A DNA stretch of 64,000 nucleotides, taken from Brachynemurus nebulosus. Its lineage: Eukaryota; Arthropoda; Insecta; Neuroptera; Myrmeleontidae. Positions 49,801-60,553 of this stretch are shown here, in pieces (the first letter of the stretch is position 1; each line of letters starts with the position of its first letter). The DNA is taken from the NCBI GenBank assembly GCA_035578155.1, contig JAPWDM010000045.1, positions 1,231,001-1,295,000 of the forward strand. Direction: 5' to 3'. The translations under genes were made by a program, and so were the position numbers. The notes under the pieces were generated by a model, which was given only the letters and a program-made list of their open reading frames with translations, was not told the DNA's origin and ran no database searches.

Positions 49801-51875
49801 GATTACAGTGCGCACAGTTTGGTAGACATTCTCGTTTGACCCCTTGTATACATATTAATGAAAATAAAATTAACAAGCCGGAGATAAAAGAAAATCAAAA
49901 TAATCTTATTAAAAAGGAAATGCGGAAAAAATTACAATAATGTTTTATAATAAACCAACAAACTTAACTAGCGTGTATTCTATACAATTACAGGGATTTA
50001 AAGAGAGTATTTTTTTATGAAAAGAAACAAAATAATATGTACTGATAGACCTGCTTTATTCATATATAATAAGCCGGATGATAGTGCTTATTATAGAGGA
50101 AAAACTAAGTTTACAGAATATTGCAAAGGACAGAATTAAGTAGCTGTATATATAATTCTTAATTATAAAATGATAATACAAGAAGAAATAACGAAAAAAC
50201 TTGTTTATTTCCGTTTTTAATTCAAATTTATCTTTCCGTTATAACAAGTGTAACAGAGCCAATAAATAAAAAGTATATCTGCTGTTGTGGTTTATAGTAG
50301 ACACACTAGGTAATACCTCGTTCACACCGGACCATTTAGTAATTAGTAACTGTACTTACATTAGTAGTGAGTAGCAGATGGCTTATTTCACGTACGATCA
50401 CCACACCCCGAAATCCTTATGTCACCAATTTTGATGATATTCTGTAATAATGTTCTACTATACCAATAGTTTTGAAACGTCATATTTTTTTTCTCAATTT
50501 TAATAAATATGGAAGTTATGGTGTAATGATGTTTGCCTAAATTTTTTCCAATTTTCGACACTCTTAAAAAAAAAGTTGAATATCTCCGAAGTTATTAAAG
50601 ATAATTTAACCAATTATATTTATGTATATAAATATTTGCGTATTTCTTTGACCATAAGACGTTCTCTTTTTCATAGAAAAATCGGCTTAAAAGATTTCTG
50701 ATCCGGTGTCTTTTTATATAGGTAGGATCCTAATAGAATATAATTCTTTAAACATGTCGTATCTTATAGACCGAAAAGTTCGGCTGTAATTCTTATGGGC
50801 TGGCATAAAGATTATTCCGTTCAAGTGCTATTACTGGCAATCAATTTTCCTACATAAGAAAATTTATTCTCACAGCTTTTTAGTCACTTTTTTCAACAAT
50901 GTTACCAAACCCTACTAAAAAATATTTTTTATTGAAGTACGATATTTGATTGAATATTATTTTTAAAAAATGTTTATGATCATGCCGTTAAAGCTACCAT
51001 ATGCAATCAATGGCTGAAATTATGAACTGAACACGTCGCGTCGCGTCGCGTCGGTCCAATAAAGAGACAAAGAATAACATAAGTATGTATAAGTAAACAA
51101 TCATAAAAATGGCCACCGATCGACATTCTCAATTACCTCTTTGATCTTTATATTTTTATTAATATCATTGCTGTAGATTTAACATCAAGCCTGAGAATTA
51201 TAAACGTTAGTTCCACCCGTGCGAAACAGGAAAATATTATTAATTATAAAATACTTGAATCTGCTATGATACACTGAAAGAACTAATTCCTCTACAACTT
51301 ACCAAGCATTGTAGTAATTAACAAAAGACCTATACATATAACCAACGTAAGTAAATTTTTTATAATACAATGATTTCCTTGATTAAATTTGTCGTTTTGT
51401 ACAGCAGAAACTCTCAACAGTGTCATTCCCCTATATTTCAATAGAGGGCCTACCACCTCCACCACACAATTTCGTTCCAAGTGAGATTTTGAATCGTTCC
51501 ATAAACCACAAATAAATAAACAATAAAAATTAAACTATGTTTGCAAGCTAGATTTTGAATAACTCCGTTACAATTTAGTTTATTTATGTATGACAAAAAT
51601 AACTGAAATCAATGTTAAATCACTGGTATTATTTAGATGGGGTGAAATGAAATGTGATGGCAAAGATCACTGGGGTAGAGTGTGAATATATCGTATTCAA
51701 AAATTTGGTATTAGTGAGAGCTTTTACTGTAGAAATAATAATTTTATAACAATCTATTAGAACTGAAAACCAGTTTTAAATAGCAAAAATAAGTATCTAA
51801 ATACACATTAATTAAGACTTCATAGAAATAATATAACATCGGAAACAAATAATTCATATGGAAGCAGCAATCAAC
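46805..51875. other. AT-rich non-coding stretch
   Basis: No gene or bounded element recognised. A four-unit cgtcg-type pentamer run lies at about 51030-51051. Confidence 0.4.
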
Positions 51876-51879
51876 TTAA

Positions 51880-52265
51880 CCCTTACTGTATCGAAGATAC
51901 TTAAAAGTTCAACTTTCTTTAGTGGCTATGAAGCCAAACAGATATCATCGATAATCACTCCTTAATTGCAAAAATTACTTTTTATAAAAACTTGGCACTT
52001 GGGGAAGTATCCCAGTACAGAAGACACAAGTGCGAGAAATTGTTCCGGCCCACTATTTGGGTTAAGTAATTATAGAGAGCAGTACTAGAAGTGCTAGAAG
52101 TTAACCCCGTCGAATCAGTCTACAAAAAATATTTCACATGAAATGGTAAAACCGACAAAGTAAAAAATATATATTTTAGTAAGTCAAATTTCAAGTTTTT
52201 AGCGCTATTGGAAGTGTATGAACGCAATTACAAGAAACTAAAAAAAAGTTGCGTTACAGAAAGGG
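51880..52265. mobile_element. piggyBac-like TTAA element (386 bp)
   Basis: TTAA at 51876-51879 and 52266-52269. Inverted ends: left cccttactgtatcg, right (reverse complement) ccctttctgtaacg. Inside is a partly palindromic tagaagtgctagaag and no coding sequence. Confidence 0.75.
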
Positions 52266-52269
52266 TTAA

Positions 52270-53115
52270 ATTACTTTTATTCCACATTTATGCAATTATT
52301 TTATATATTTTATCTGTATAATGTCATGTAAAATCAATTATATAAATATTTCCGCCACATTTTTTTATCATTACAATAACATAATATGTACCGACATAAT
52401 CGATACACTACATCCGATTAAAACAAATACAGGATGAGACTGTTTTTTTATGCTAATTATCCACAGGGCAATTTAGACAACTGCTATACAAGTAAAGAAT
52501 CGGTTAAATGAGGAAATATTCTGGGATAAAGTCAATAAAAATTTTATACGGGTAAAAAAAATTATCTTTTTCAATTTTCACTGTCTTTCTTTTTAGGATC
52601 CGAAGAAAAACTCTCATAGCCTTTATAATTTCATCATAATACAACGTAATAATTTTGCAAGATATTTTTTCTATCTACGAACATAAGATTTTGCGCTTAC
52701 ATGGTACAGATGCCACTAATATACAGTAAAAAAAATATTCTTTTTAAGGTACTTTGAAATATTGAAAAGTAACGAGAAAGTAATTTTTTTACGTACCACG
52801 TCGTGTCATACATACTTAGGAAGGGTTCTTAAAATGAAGTTCAAATTCTTTTTAAAATCTGTCAGCTTTGAGCTTTGTTTGTAAAATATTGAGCTTATAC
52901 ACGACTAGCCTGCCTTCTGCACAAACTGACATACTCACAGGGATAAGAGGAACTATTTCGGCCATGTTGTATCGATGATATAAATTCTAATTACTAGACG
53001 AAATGCTGAAAAATGAATATAACTTTTGTTTCTCGCTATATTTTGCATATTTTTTGGCCATACACTAACGTAACCGTTTATTTGCTGGCCTATATTCAAC
53101 ACTCTTAAACAATAG
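52270..53115. other. AT-rich non-coding stretch, nothing recognised
   Basis: No signature seen. Confidence 0.4.
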
Positions 53116-53116
53116 T

Positions 53117-53240
53117 ATATTGTGCAATAAGTGCGGGAAATTGTCGATTGCCCACGAAAGCGAAGTTGAGCGCACGAATGTAGTGAGTGCGCTCATTCAG
53201 TTGAGTGAGCAATCGAAAATCCCGCACGAGTTGCACATAC
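53117..53240. repeat. GC-rich imperfect palindrome
   Basis: Outer arms tgtgcaataagtgcggga (53120-) and tcccgcacgagttgcaca (to about 53236) with gtcgattgc / gcaatcg next to them; an inner dyad gagcgcac / gtgcgctc at 53169-53195. It stands out from the surrounding AT-rich DNA. Confidence 0.75.
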
Positions 53241-53416
53241 TGTTTTTTATTACGAATTTCACATACTTTTTTCTACTATTATCACTATTTTTGACATTTT
53301 TATTACTTTTTAAAATAATATTTTTGAGTGTTCGTCTTTTTTTCTGAATTAAATATTGTTTAAATTGTTTTGTTAGTGGTTTCTATAGAAATAATTATGA
53401 AATACTTATTAAATGA

Positions 53417-53515
53417 CAAATCAAGAGGCGGCTTTGCGTGTTTTGATTAAATTTTGCGTGTTTTATTGTCAATTTGCGTGCGGAAAGTTTACTTTCCGCA
53501 CGCAAAAAACAATGT
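53417..53515 (+). repeat. Shared module with open frame and hairpin, copy 2
   Basis: The plus strand reads NQEAALRVLIKFCVFYCQ, matching the minus strand at 40890-41000. It ends in a perfect 16-bp stem (tttgcgtgcggaaagt, 2-bp loop, actttccgcacgcaaa) at about 53475-53508. The codon differences include silent ones, but two short copies cannot establish selection. Confidence 0.6.
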
Positions 53516-53709
53516 GGGGAAAATACAGTGGGCAAACAGCTATTTTGTGTACAGAAATGTGTGCGTCAAGTTAGTACTTCTCCCGCATGAGTAATAAAAA
53601 ATACTTTTCTTTAAGGGAGATACAGAGAACCAAATTATCAGGTAAGTAACCGTTATAGTAACATTACATACCCTGTTTCAAATACAACTGATCATGAGTC
53701 AAAGTCAAA

Positions 53710-53885
53710 AAATTAAATAATTCTTATATTCAAAACAAATCAATCTTCTATTCTTTTCTAAAGACAAACTGTAATTTTAAAATTTACGTAAGTGCAATAA
53801 TGAAAGAGATAAAGCCAAGAAAACGGAAATTATTTAAGTTCATAAGTGATAAAGCATGGTTAAATTTAAGTGAAATGGACCATAG
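53710..53885 (+). pseudogene. Multi-copy reading-frame fragment, copy C
   Basis: The frame includes MKEIKPRKRKLFKFISDKAW then LNLSEMDH, after a leader that matches copy A on the minus strand at 14269-14448. It lies about 200 bp downstream of the module at 53417-53515; copy B likewise lies within 500 bp of that module's other copy. Confidence 0.55.
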
Positions 53886-54094
53886 TAACATATGTTGTAA
53901 CTTTTCCGAAATGGTAGTAGTCATTATACGGGACCCTAATTCTTAACTCGGACTAGCGCGAGAGCAGGGAAGATACGCATATCTATACGTATAATAAAAC
54001 TATAACGAGGCCATTTCTGTACATAGAATATTATTTGAAAATTGTTCTGGTACTGTAAATAGTAATCGACAGAGATATCAAAAAAACGATTTTT

Positions 54095-54684
54095 AAAATT
54101 TTTGTCTGTCTGTCTGTCTGTTTGTCTGTTCACACATGCAAAAACTACTAGACGGATTTTAATGAAATTTGGTATGGTGATAACTTATTCCCTGGATCAA
54201 CATCTAAAATACTTTTTACTTCGGGAAAATGTCTCATTACCACGGAAAAATAGAAAAAGCATTTTGAGCATGTGCGCACATTATGCAAAACTATTGAACG
54301 CATTTTGATGAAATTTAATGTGGTGATAACTTATTAGCTGGACCAACATTTAAGATAATTTTTACTTCGGAAAAATGTCTCATTCCCACGGGAAAATAGA
54401 AAAACCATTTTGACATACGCACGCATTACGCAAAAACTATTGAACGGATTTGAATAAAATTTGGTGTGATGGTAACTTGTTATCTGCGTCAAGACTTAGG
54501 ATACTTTTTATTGTGGTAAAATGTCTCCTTTTCTCGGAAAAATATGAAAACCATTTTGAGTATGTGCATGCATTACGCAAAAACTATTGTTCAGCAAGCA
54601 AGTTCTGTATAATTATTATATTCATATACTTCTCATTGATTTTATAACAATGCGTCGCGCGAACGACGTCGCGGGTACAGCTAG
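54095..54684 (+). mobile_element. Helitron-like 3' region with 145-bp tandem repeats
   Basis: After a gtct simple repeat (54102-54130) there are three full and one partial units of about 145 bp, starting near 54131, 54276, 54422 and 54570, each containing caaaaactattgaacgg and gtgataactt or a variant. The 3' end has a GC-rich dyad (gcgtcgcgcgaacgacgtcg) followed by ggtacagCTAGT. A hairpin then CTRR before T is the Helitron 3' signature. The 5' end was not found, so the call is tentative. Confidence 0.55.
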
Positions 54685-54685
54685 T

Positions 54686-55678
54686 CCTGAACAATCGTCT
54701 TAACGGTGACCTTTACGTCTGCTATTACAGATATCAACTAACCGGAGTCACTTACTTAACCATCCGCACTTAATCATATTCCTTATTGCGGTTTAAGGGT
54801 TAATTCTACCGTTGAGCGTCTCCGAGTTTTTTCGGCAGTCTAAAGAAAATCATGTTATTATCAGGGCATTTTTTATACTTCAGAACTGCTCTGTTCAATT
54901 TATTAATAAAGTTTAAAAAATTCACAAACTTTATTTGATGTCCAGTGGCCAAGTTGTTTCTACTTGGCATTTACTATCTGCCACCTGCGTCACGGATGTC
55001 AGCTACTACTATAGAAAAGGATGCTTACCTTTCAAACTTGTGTAACCGATTTTTGTAATATTCACGAATTCATACAATTGGCTGATAACAATATTTAATA
55101 TAAAACAAAACAATTTCATCTTGTACTATTTTAACTTTTGTTTATCTTGCAATGTTAAAGTAACATTGTTGAATATACATTTTCCGTTTCCGTGATAAAG
55201 CGTAAAATATATGCATACTTAGACGTCATATCTCGAAACTTTGGCTACCGATAAAAGTCAATACAATGTGTGTCCAATACGCACTTGACAGTCTTTTGTA
55301 ATTGTGATTTTTATAAAATTATTTCCTCTGAAGTAATCAAAATCAAGCTATCACCTTCCGGCATAATAGAATAAAAGTAGTAACTAAATTTCACCAATTT
55401 TTAATAATTTTATAATTGCTTTCCTTGCATTTCTAATAAACCTAAACACTATAGCAACAACCTTTAAGATATTTAATGAACACACCTATAACATGGCTAC
55501 AAATTTAACGACGCGGCGGAGAAAGCCGATACAAGTTTGTTAAAAACAATATCCATGTTCATGAAAAAACAATCATTTACTAAATAATGGTATCAGTTTT
55601 ACACGGGAATATTCGACTACTTTATTAACATATGTTAACCTGAAATCTGACTAACTGCAACAGAACGCTGTATCGCGT
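54686..55678. other. Non-coding stretch, nothing recognised apart from one short repeat
   Basis: The last 40 bp (ctaactgcaacagaacgctg) resembles 4775-4805. No gene seen. Confidence 0.45.
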
Positions 55679-55907
55679 TAAAGGGACCTTTTAGACGGTC
55701 ATTCAGTTCTCAGTTCCGTTTCAGTTTCCGTTCTCGCTTCATTTCAGTTGGGAAAAAGGTTTGTTTTTACACGGTCCGTTCAGTTCTCACTGTTCTCAGT
55801 CGTTTCAGTTCTTTGTATAATTTAAGTTGCCCTAAACAAAGTGTTTCGCTTTAAAAGTCTTCAACTTATATCCTTATGCTAGTTTAATAGTGCTAATATA
55901 ATAACTC

Positions 55908-56106
55908 ATGGATGAAGACTATTTCACTGCAATAGCGTTAGCTTTCGTGCTGAAGAAAGAGCCGAAGAAAAGAAGCTAGTGGAGTAAAGCTTGGCTTCTT
56001 AAAAGAAATTTATTGTCGCATATAAATTTAATGAAGGAACCTCGCTTAGAACCATGTGATTGGTTGAATTATTTACGAATAAATAAGGATACATATCTCC
56101 TATTCC
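55908..56106 (+). pseudogene. PIF/Harbinger transposase, N-terminal fragment
   Basis: From the ATG at 55908: MDEDYFTAIALAFVLKKEPK, a TAG stop at 55977-55979, then in the same frame WSKAWLLKRNLLSHINLMKE, RLEPCDWLNYLRINKDTYL. The K/R-rich segment, WL..R....INL..ELR-like block and NYLR....TY block form the helical N-terminal region of Harbinger transposases, upstream of the DDE core. The DDE core is absent. Homology ends near 56106, where the antisense MADF fragment begins. Confidence 0.78.
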
Positions 56107-56310
56107 TTCCTGATTTTCATCCTCGCCGTCCATGGTATTAACACTTGTTACAGTCGGCTGTTGGTCGCTGACGAACGAAACGAGATCATAATACCATAGT
56201 GATCGTTTGTATACTTTCCCAGTTCCTGCTTTACTTCTTTCACTGTCCTTAACTTTCTTATCTTCTTTGTTGTAAGTTGAGCGTAGGCTATTTATTTTAG
56301 ATTTTACCAT
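56095..56310 (-). pseudogene. MADF-type accessory protein, C-terminal half
   Basis: On the minus strand from 56310: KSKINSLRSTYNKEDKKVKD, RSKAGTGKVYKRSLWYYDLV, FVSDQ. This is the second half of the MADF domain (the LR..Y..E..K helix) followed by the YKPSLWYY-type motif seen in Harbinger partner proteins. The frame stays open to 55999, but the last 29 residues are antisense to the transposase fragment and not part of the protein. The first half of the domain is missing. Confidence 0.78.
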
Positions 56311-56728
56311 AACGATTTACCATCGTATACTTTATATTTCTTTAATAGCAGAGTGTAGGCAGCTTTCCTAATATTTACATTGTGGTAACGTACATCTGTC
56401 TTATTCCATAAACACGGTAAGGTTTTATAAATTTTCACAAATTAACAACAAAATCGTGATCCTTGTTGAACATAGCGACAGTTTCTTATATAAAATGTGT
56501 ACTTTGTGAACGGATTGAGGCATGACGCGCTTGTTTACACATATAGGAATTTTAAGAACTGATATGAAACAAATAGGTCTATCCATCCTGTCAGTTCTCA
56601 GTCTCCGTTTCAGTTATCCTTTCAGATTTTAGTTTTTACACGTAGGAAAAGCTGACAGTTTGACTGAAACTGAAACTGAACTGAGAACTGATATGACCGT
56701 CTAAAAGGTCCTTAATAATTCCATAATT

Positions 56729-56959
56729 GAAGACATGAGTGGATGAAGGGGTTATGTAACATTTTTATAATTTTAAAGTAGAAGCGTTTGAAAGTTTTTA
56801 TTTACATACACTTCCCATGCAACGTCCAAGACTATTGGACGGAATGAAACCAATTTTTAGTATATAATTATGATACTTCAGCATAAAATATTTCTAAATT
56901 TTGCAAATAATGACTTTTTGAAAAAATGTTACATAACACTTTCAACCACACATGTCTTC
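56729..56959. mobile_element. 4-bp-TSD DNA element, GAAGACATG terminus (231 bp)
   Basis: Inverted ends of about 38 bp (gaagacatg, then ttatgtaacattttt) differ at a few positions and are flanked by AATT at 56725-56728 and 56960-56963. AATT is palindromic and so looks like part of the arms. The middle is AT-rich and non-coding. It sits 16 bp to the right of the Harbinger element. Confidence 0.78.
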
Positions 56960-56963
56960 AATT

Positions 56964-58881
56964 ATAGTGTATTAGCTGTAAAAATAGCGTACCAGTTGGA
57001 TGTTTCGTGACTGAAAGTTATGGACCCTCGATGTGTTAAAATATCAAACAGTATTCCTACATAACAATAACAAACCGTCAACAGCCCACACGAGGCGCCA
57101 ATTTTCTATTATGAAATTAAAATAAATTAGTTGGACGTATGTATCATTTATAATGACAATACATACATCAAAATATAATATGATGGTAATATGTATGACT
57201 CAATATAATTCTATTGTTTGCTATTCCGAACAAATGGTTAAAAAAAATTGAAAGAATCTAATAAATTATATATAAAGAAATCGTATTGTTTCCAATGTAT
57301 AAATGTATTCTGGTGTTCCTATTGTAATAATTTCCATTTTGTAACGGTAAATACTGGCTTTGTTTAATTTTGTTATCTATTTTTATTTATTATTTGCTAT
57401 TGTTAATAAATAAGTAATTTACTTAGTATCACTAAATTATAGATCAATTCAGGAATTATTGTTTCATTGAGAAATATTTTTTGAAAATCAAAATTACTTA
57501 TATTTTTAAAAAACTAAAATATTCAAACTGAATAAAAGAACTGCCAGCTAAATTGTACGACTTTCGCCTCCCGTTTTATCTAAAATCAGTATAGGAGGTT
57601 TGGTTGAATAACTGATATACGGAAATGATGTATATGCATTTATAGATAATTACCGACCGCTCCCCCCATCCCCCACCCCACCCACCCAAAAAAAAATCCC
57701 TAAGAAAAAGAGAATTTCGTTCAAGGTTAAAAAAATTAAAAAACAATTTGGCATTTTTAGGAGTAAAGTGCATTTTTAAGAGAAATTTTCGGAAACAAAG
57801 TTGTTACCAACTTTTACCTCTTTTACGAAGTTATCTTCGTTTTAGCTCAGGGGGAAAAATTTATGTTTCAAGTCACCACCATTTACTGTGAGGCTAATTA
57901 AAAAAAAAATAAAATTGATTATCGATTGGAAATATGTTAAAACTACAAAATTTCGAAAATTTTTCAATTCTGATAAGATAAGAGCCCTCTTAAAAAAACA
58001 ACAAAATTCTTTTAAATGCTGTGATTTATAACAAAAATTTTGCCCTTAAAAAAAGTGAGAACTTTTGTAATATCTTCAGTCTAATTGTAAGTTTTATCGA
58101 TGTTTATAAACAAGATTCGGAAAAAATCGAAAAAAAAACCAAAGTAACCTAGTAGCCTTAGTAGTATTTAATATTTTTGGATGTCCTCTGATTACTAAAT
58201 TTTTACTAATATGTATTTGAATTAAAAGGACATTACTTCAAACTACATCACTATACATAAATTAGTATCTATAATAGTTAATATTTACAAAATAATATGT
58301 TACAAAGAAATTAATAAAATCTTTCCACAAGCGCATATTTACAATTTGACATAATATTAATCATGTTTTTATCTAATTTCCGCATATTTTGAAAATCTAT
58401 TCGTCACATCGAGACAACTTTTTTTGAAACGATCGATAACTAAAATATTGATAGGTGTAATAAATCATATTTTTTACGGTGAATGATTTTGTTTTAAGAG
58501 TAATCCTAATGTTAAATTTCTCAATCTTTTAGTAGGTATACTTGCTCAATAAAATACGAATAGATTAATATCTTATATTAAAATTTAAGTTAATTAAAAA
58601 TTCATATAGTTTATGAAATATTTCGAAAACAATTAATCAAACCTGAAAAGTACAAACGAAAATTTGTTACCTAAGTAGAATTCACTGATAGAACTGAAGG
58701 GTTTTACCAAACGACAAGGCAACCGCAAGAAATCGAAAATTCAAAAAAGTCTGAAATGCCGCCAGTACGTAAAAAGTGACTAACTAATAACACAATAAAT
58801 ACCAGCTGGAGCTAAAAAATGATTTCAAGAGGTGGAAATTGATAATTTTCAATGATTTTCTTCGTGTGAGCAGAATTCTTA
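56964..58881. other. AT-rich non-coding stretch
   Basis: Contains a C-rich tract at about 57659-57690 (runs of C broken by A/T). No gene or bounded element recognised. Confidence 0.45.
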
Positions 58882-59095
58882 ATTCTTCTTACTATTTTAA
58901 TTTCAAATATTATCGAGTGCTTGTGAGACACTACTACGTATGACAAACTTTTGTTTGCATTTCAACACACGCAGTATTGATATGTTCACTTATCGTTCAG
59001 CTAAACTGAAACTTTAAGCACTCGATCTCCTTGGTATAGTATGACCAAAAACCACATGTAAATTAAAAATCACAAAGTGAATGAAAAAATTATCC

Positions 59096-59153
59096 GGATG
59101 GGCCTAGTGGCTAGTTATCAGAAGATCCTGGGTTCGATTCCCGGCCGATCCGG
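59096..59153 (+). pseudogene. Deleted tRNA-like sequence
   Basis: It matches the full tRNA-like gene at 59412-59484 from ggctagtta through agaagatcctgggttcgatt and ccggccgatcc, but lacks most of the D arm (about 16 bp), so it has the B box and no A box. It is the loop of the foldback. Confidence 0.75.
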
Positions 59154-59411
59154 ATAATTTTTTCAATCACTTTGTGATTTTTAAATACCAAGGAGATCGA
59201 GTGCTTAAAGTTTCAGTTTAGCTGAACGATAAGTGAACATATCAATACTGCGTGTGTTGAAATGCAAACAAAAGTTTGTCATACGTAGTAGTGTCCCACA
59301 AGCACTCGATAATATTTGAAATTAAAATTGTAACTGTTTCTCGAATCAGAGAGAGTACTAATACACATAGGTGATTGAATGGGTGTCCGGCTCGGCTGCT
59401 TACCGAACATG

Positions 59412-59484
59412 GGATCGTTGGTGTAGAGGTTAGCACGTCTGGCTAGTTACCAGAAGATCCTGGGTTCGATTCCCGGCCGATCCG
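59412..59484 (+). tRNA. tRNA-like gene, anticodon AGT (Thr) by fold
   Basis: 73 nt fold as a cloverleaf: acceptor GGATCGT / CCGATCC (last pair mismatched), D stem GTGT / GCAC, anticodon stem TCTGG / CCAGA with loop CTAGTTA, variable loop AGATC, T stem CTGGG / CCCGG. The B box ggttcgattcc is canonical. A run of six T at 59490-59495 would terminate polymerase III. The anticodon reads AGT at 59445-59447, but position 37 is T rather than a purine, and the gene lies within a mobile-looking composite. It may be a SINE head rather than a working tRNA-Thr. Confidence 0.65.
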
Positions 59485-59532
59485 GATAATTTTTTCAATC
59501 ACTTTCGATTTTTAATTTACATTCTTCTTACT

Positions 59533-60315
59533 GTCTACTATCAAGAAGTAGGTCTATAATTTTGTAAATTGAAAAGAGAATGAATTTTTAACAATTTCGT
59601 GGCTAATCGTTTAACGGTTTAAACGTATATCAATAACAGATAAAACTAAAAAGCAATTTTATCAAAGAGAAATTTTTAAACTAAAGAATACAAATTTAAT
59701 TAAAAATATAATAATTTTATAATATGTACTTATACCAATATAAGATATCTTTGTTTCTTTAATTAACACTATTGTTTACTCATGTCCATAAAACGCTACA
59801 CCTGAGCGGGTATTTTAAGTAGGTAATTTCAATAGAATCTTTTTTTTTTGTAATTTACTTTCAAACATATTTTTATGTGTCTACTATGATAAAGGCAGAT
59901 AAAAACGGAGCTAAACGATTCTTTGTAAGTATATTTATAATTTTACATAGATTAATCACACGAAAAAATAAAAAGAACTAAAGATCATAATAATACAAAA
60001 TATTATATTAAAACCATTCTTTTAAATATCGATTATTATTTTCTTTTATCAATGAATTGATTATGCATAAACTGTAGTGGTCATTAATCAATATTTTATT
60101 CTTTTATTTTTTTATATTAATGGTAGTGAAAGTTTACAAAACTTGTTTCTTTCTTCTAATTATTTAAATTGACTGTGTGAAAAAAAATGCCAAGACAAAT
60201 ATTTCTAAAGCTGCTATGAATGACAACTAGTATCTAATTTACTTGTAGTGTAAAAAAACCCATTAACTTGCAAATTTCGATTTTACAATTTACTACTACT
60301 TAATAAAATTGGTCT
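59533..60315. other. AT-rich non-coding stretch, nothing recognised
   Basis: No signature seen. Confidence 0.45.
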
Positions 60316-60323
60316 ATTGTACA

Positions 60324-60545
60324 CAGTGGTGGATTTACCAATAGACTGAGTAGGCTAGAGGCTAGGGCGGCAAAAAATTGTTAGAAGGGCGACAAAATTT
60401 GGAATTTGAGATTCTTTGCTCGTCACTTATTTTTGATATAAAAAGTTAAAAGTTATAAAAAGTTATTAAGAAATTTTTTTACGGAGAGGCAGGGGCAGCA
60501 TTTTTTACAATGCCTAGAGCGGTACTTAGGGTAAATTCGCCACTG
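60324..60545. mobile_element. hAT-type MITE (222 bp)
   Basis: Inverted 16-bp ends (left cagtggtggatttacc, right reverse complement cagtggcgaatttacc) are flanked by attgtaca (60316-60323) and attgtacc (60546-60553), an 8-bp duplication with one change. Inside are gggcgac and ggggcagc blocks like those of the hAT MITE at 687-994. No transposase. Confidence 0.85.
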
Positions 60546-60553
60546 ATTGTACC

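Larger units (their letters stand above)
55682..56712. mobile_element. PIF/Harbinger element with remnants of both genes (1,031 bp)
   Basis: Ends are inverted repeats, left agggaccttttagacggtca and right (reverse complement) aggaccttttagacggtcat, with further inverted cagttctcagt blocks inside each. TAA flanks it at 55679-55681 and 56713-56715. Inside, the plus strand carries the start of the transposase and the minus strand the end of the MADF partner, converging near 56100. The middle of the element is deleted, so it cannot move by itself. Confidence 0.88.
58894..59520 (+). mobile_element. Foldback composite with tRNA-like sequences (627 bp)
   Basis: An exact 12-bp direct repeat, attcttcttact, lies at 58882-58893 and 59521-59532. 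Inside, 143-bp arms (58894-59036 and 59186-59328) are inverted with one mismatch. A second inverted pair (about 59062-59099 and 59149-59184) brackets a deleted tRNA-like sequence at 59096-59153. After the right arm come 83 bp and a complete tRNA-like gene with the same 3' tail. The order tRNA-tail-arm occurs outward in both directions from the centre. Confidence 0.88.

Noticed and set aside
55999..56094. C-terminal 29-31 residues of the minus-strand frame 55999-56310 as part of the MADF protein
   Set aside because: This part is antisense to the transposase fragment on the plus strand.
55678..56716. piggyBac origin for the 55.7-kb element, because TTAA can be read on both sides
   Set aside because: The contents are a Harbinger transposase start and a MADF end, and TAA fits equally well as the duplication.
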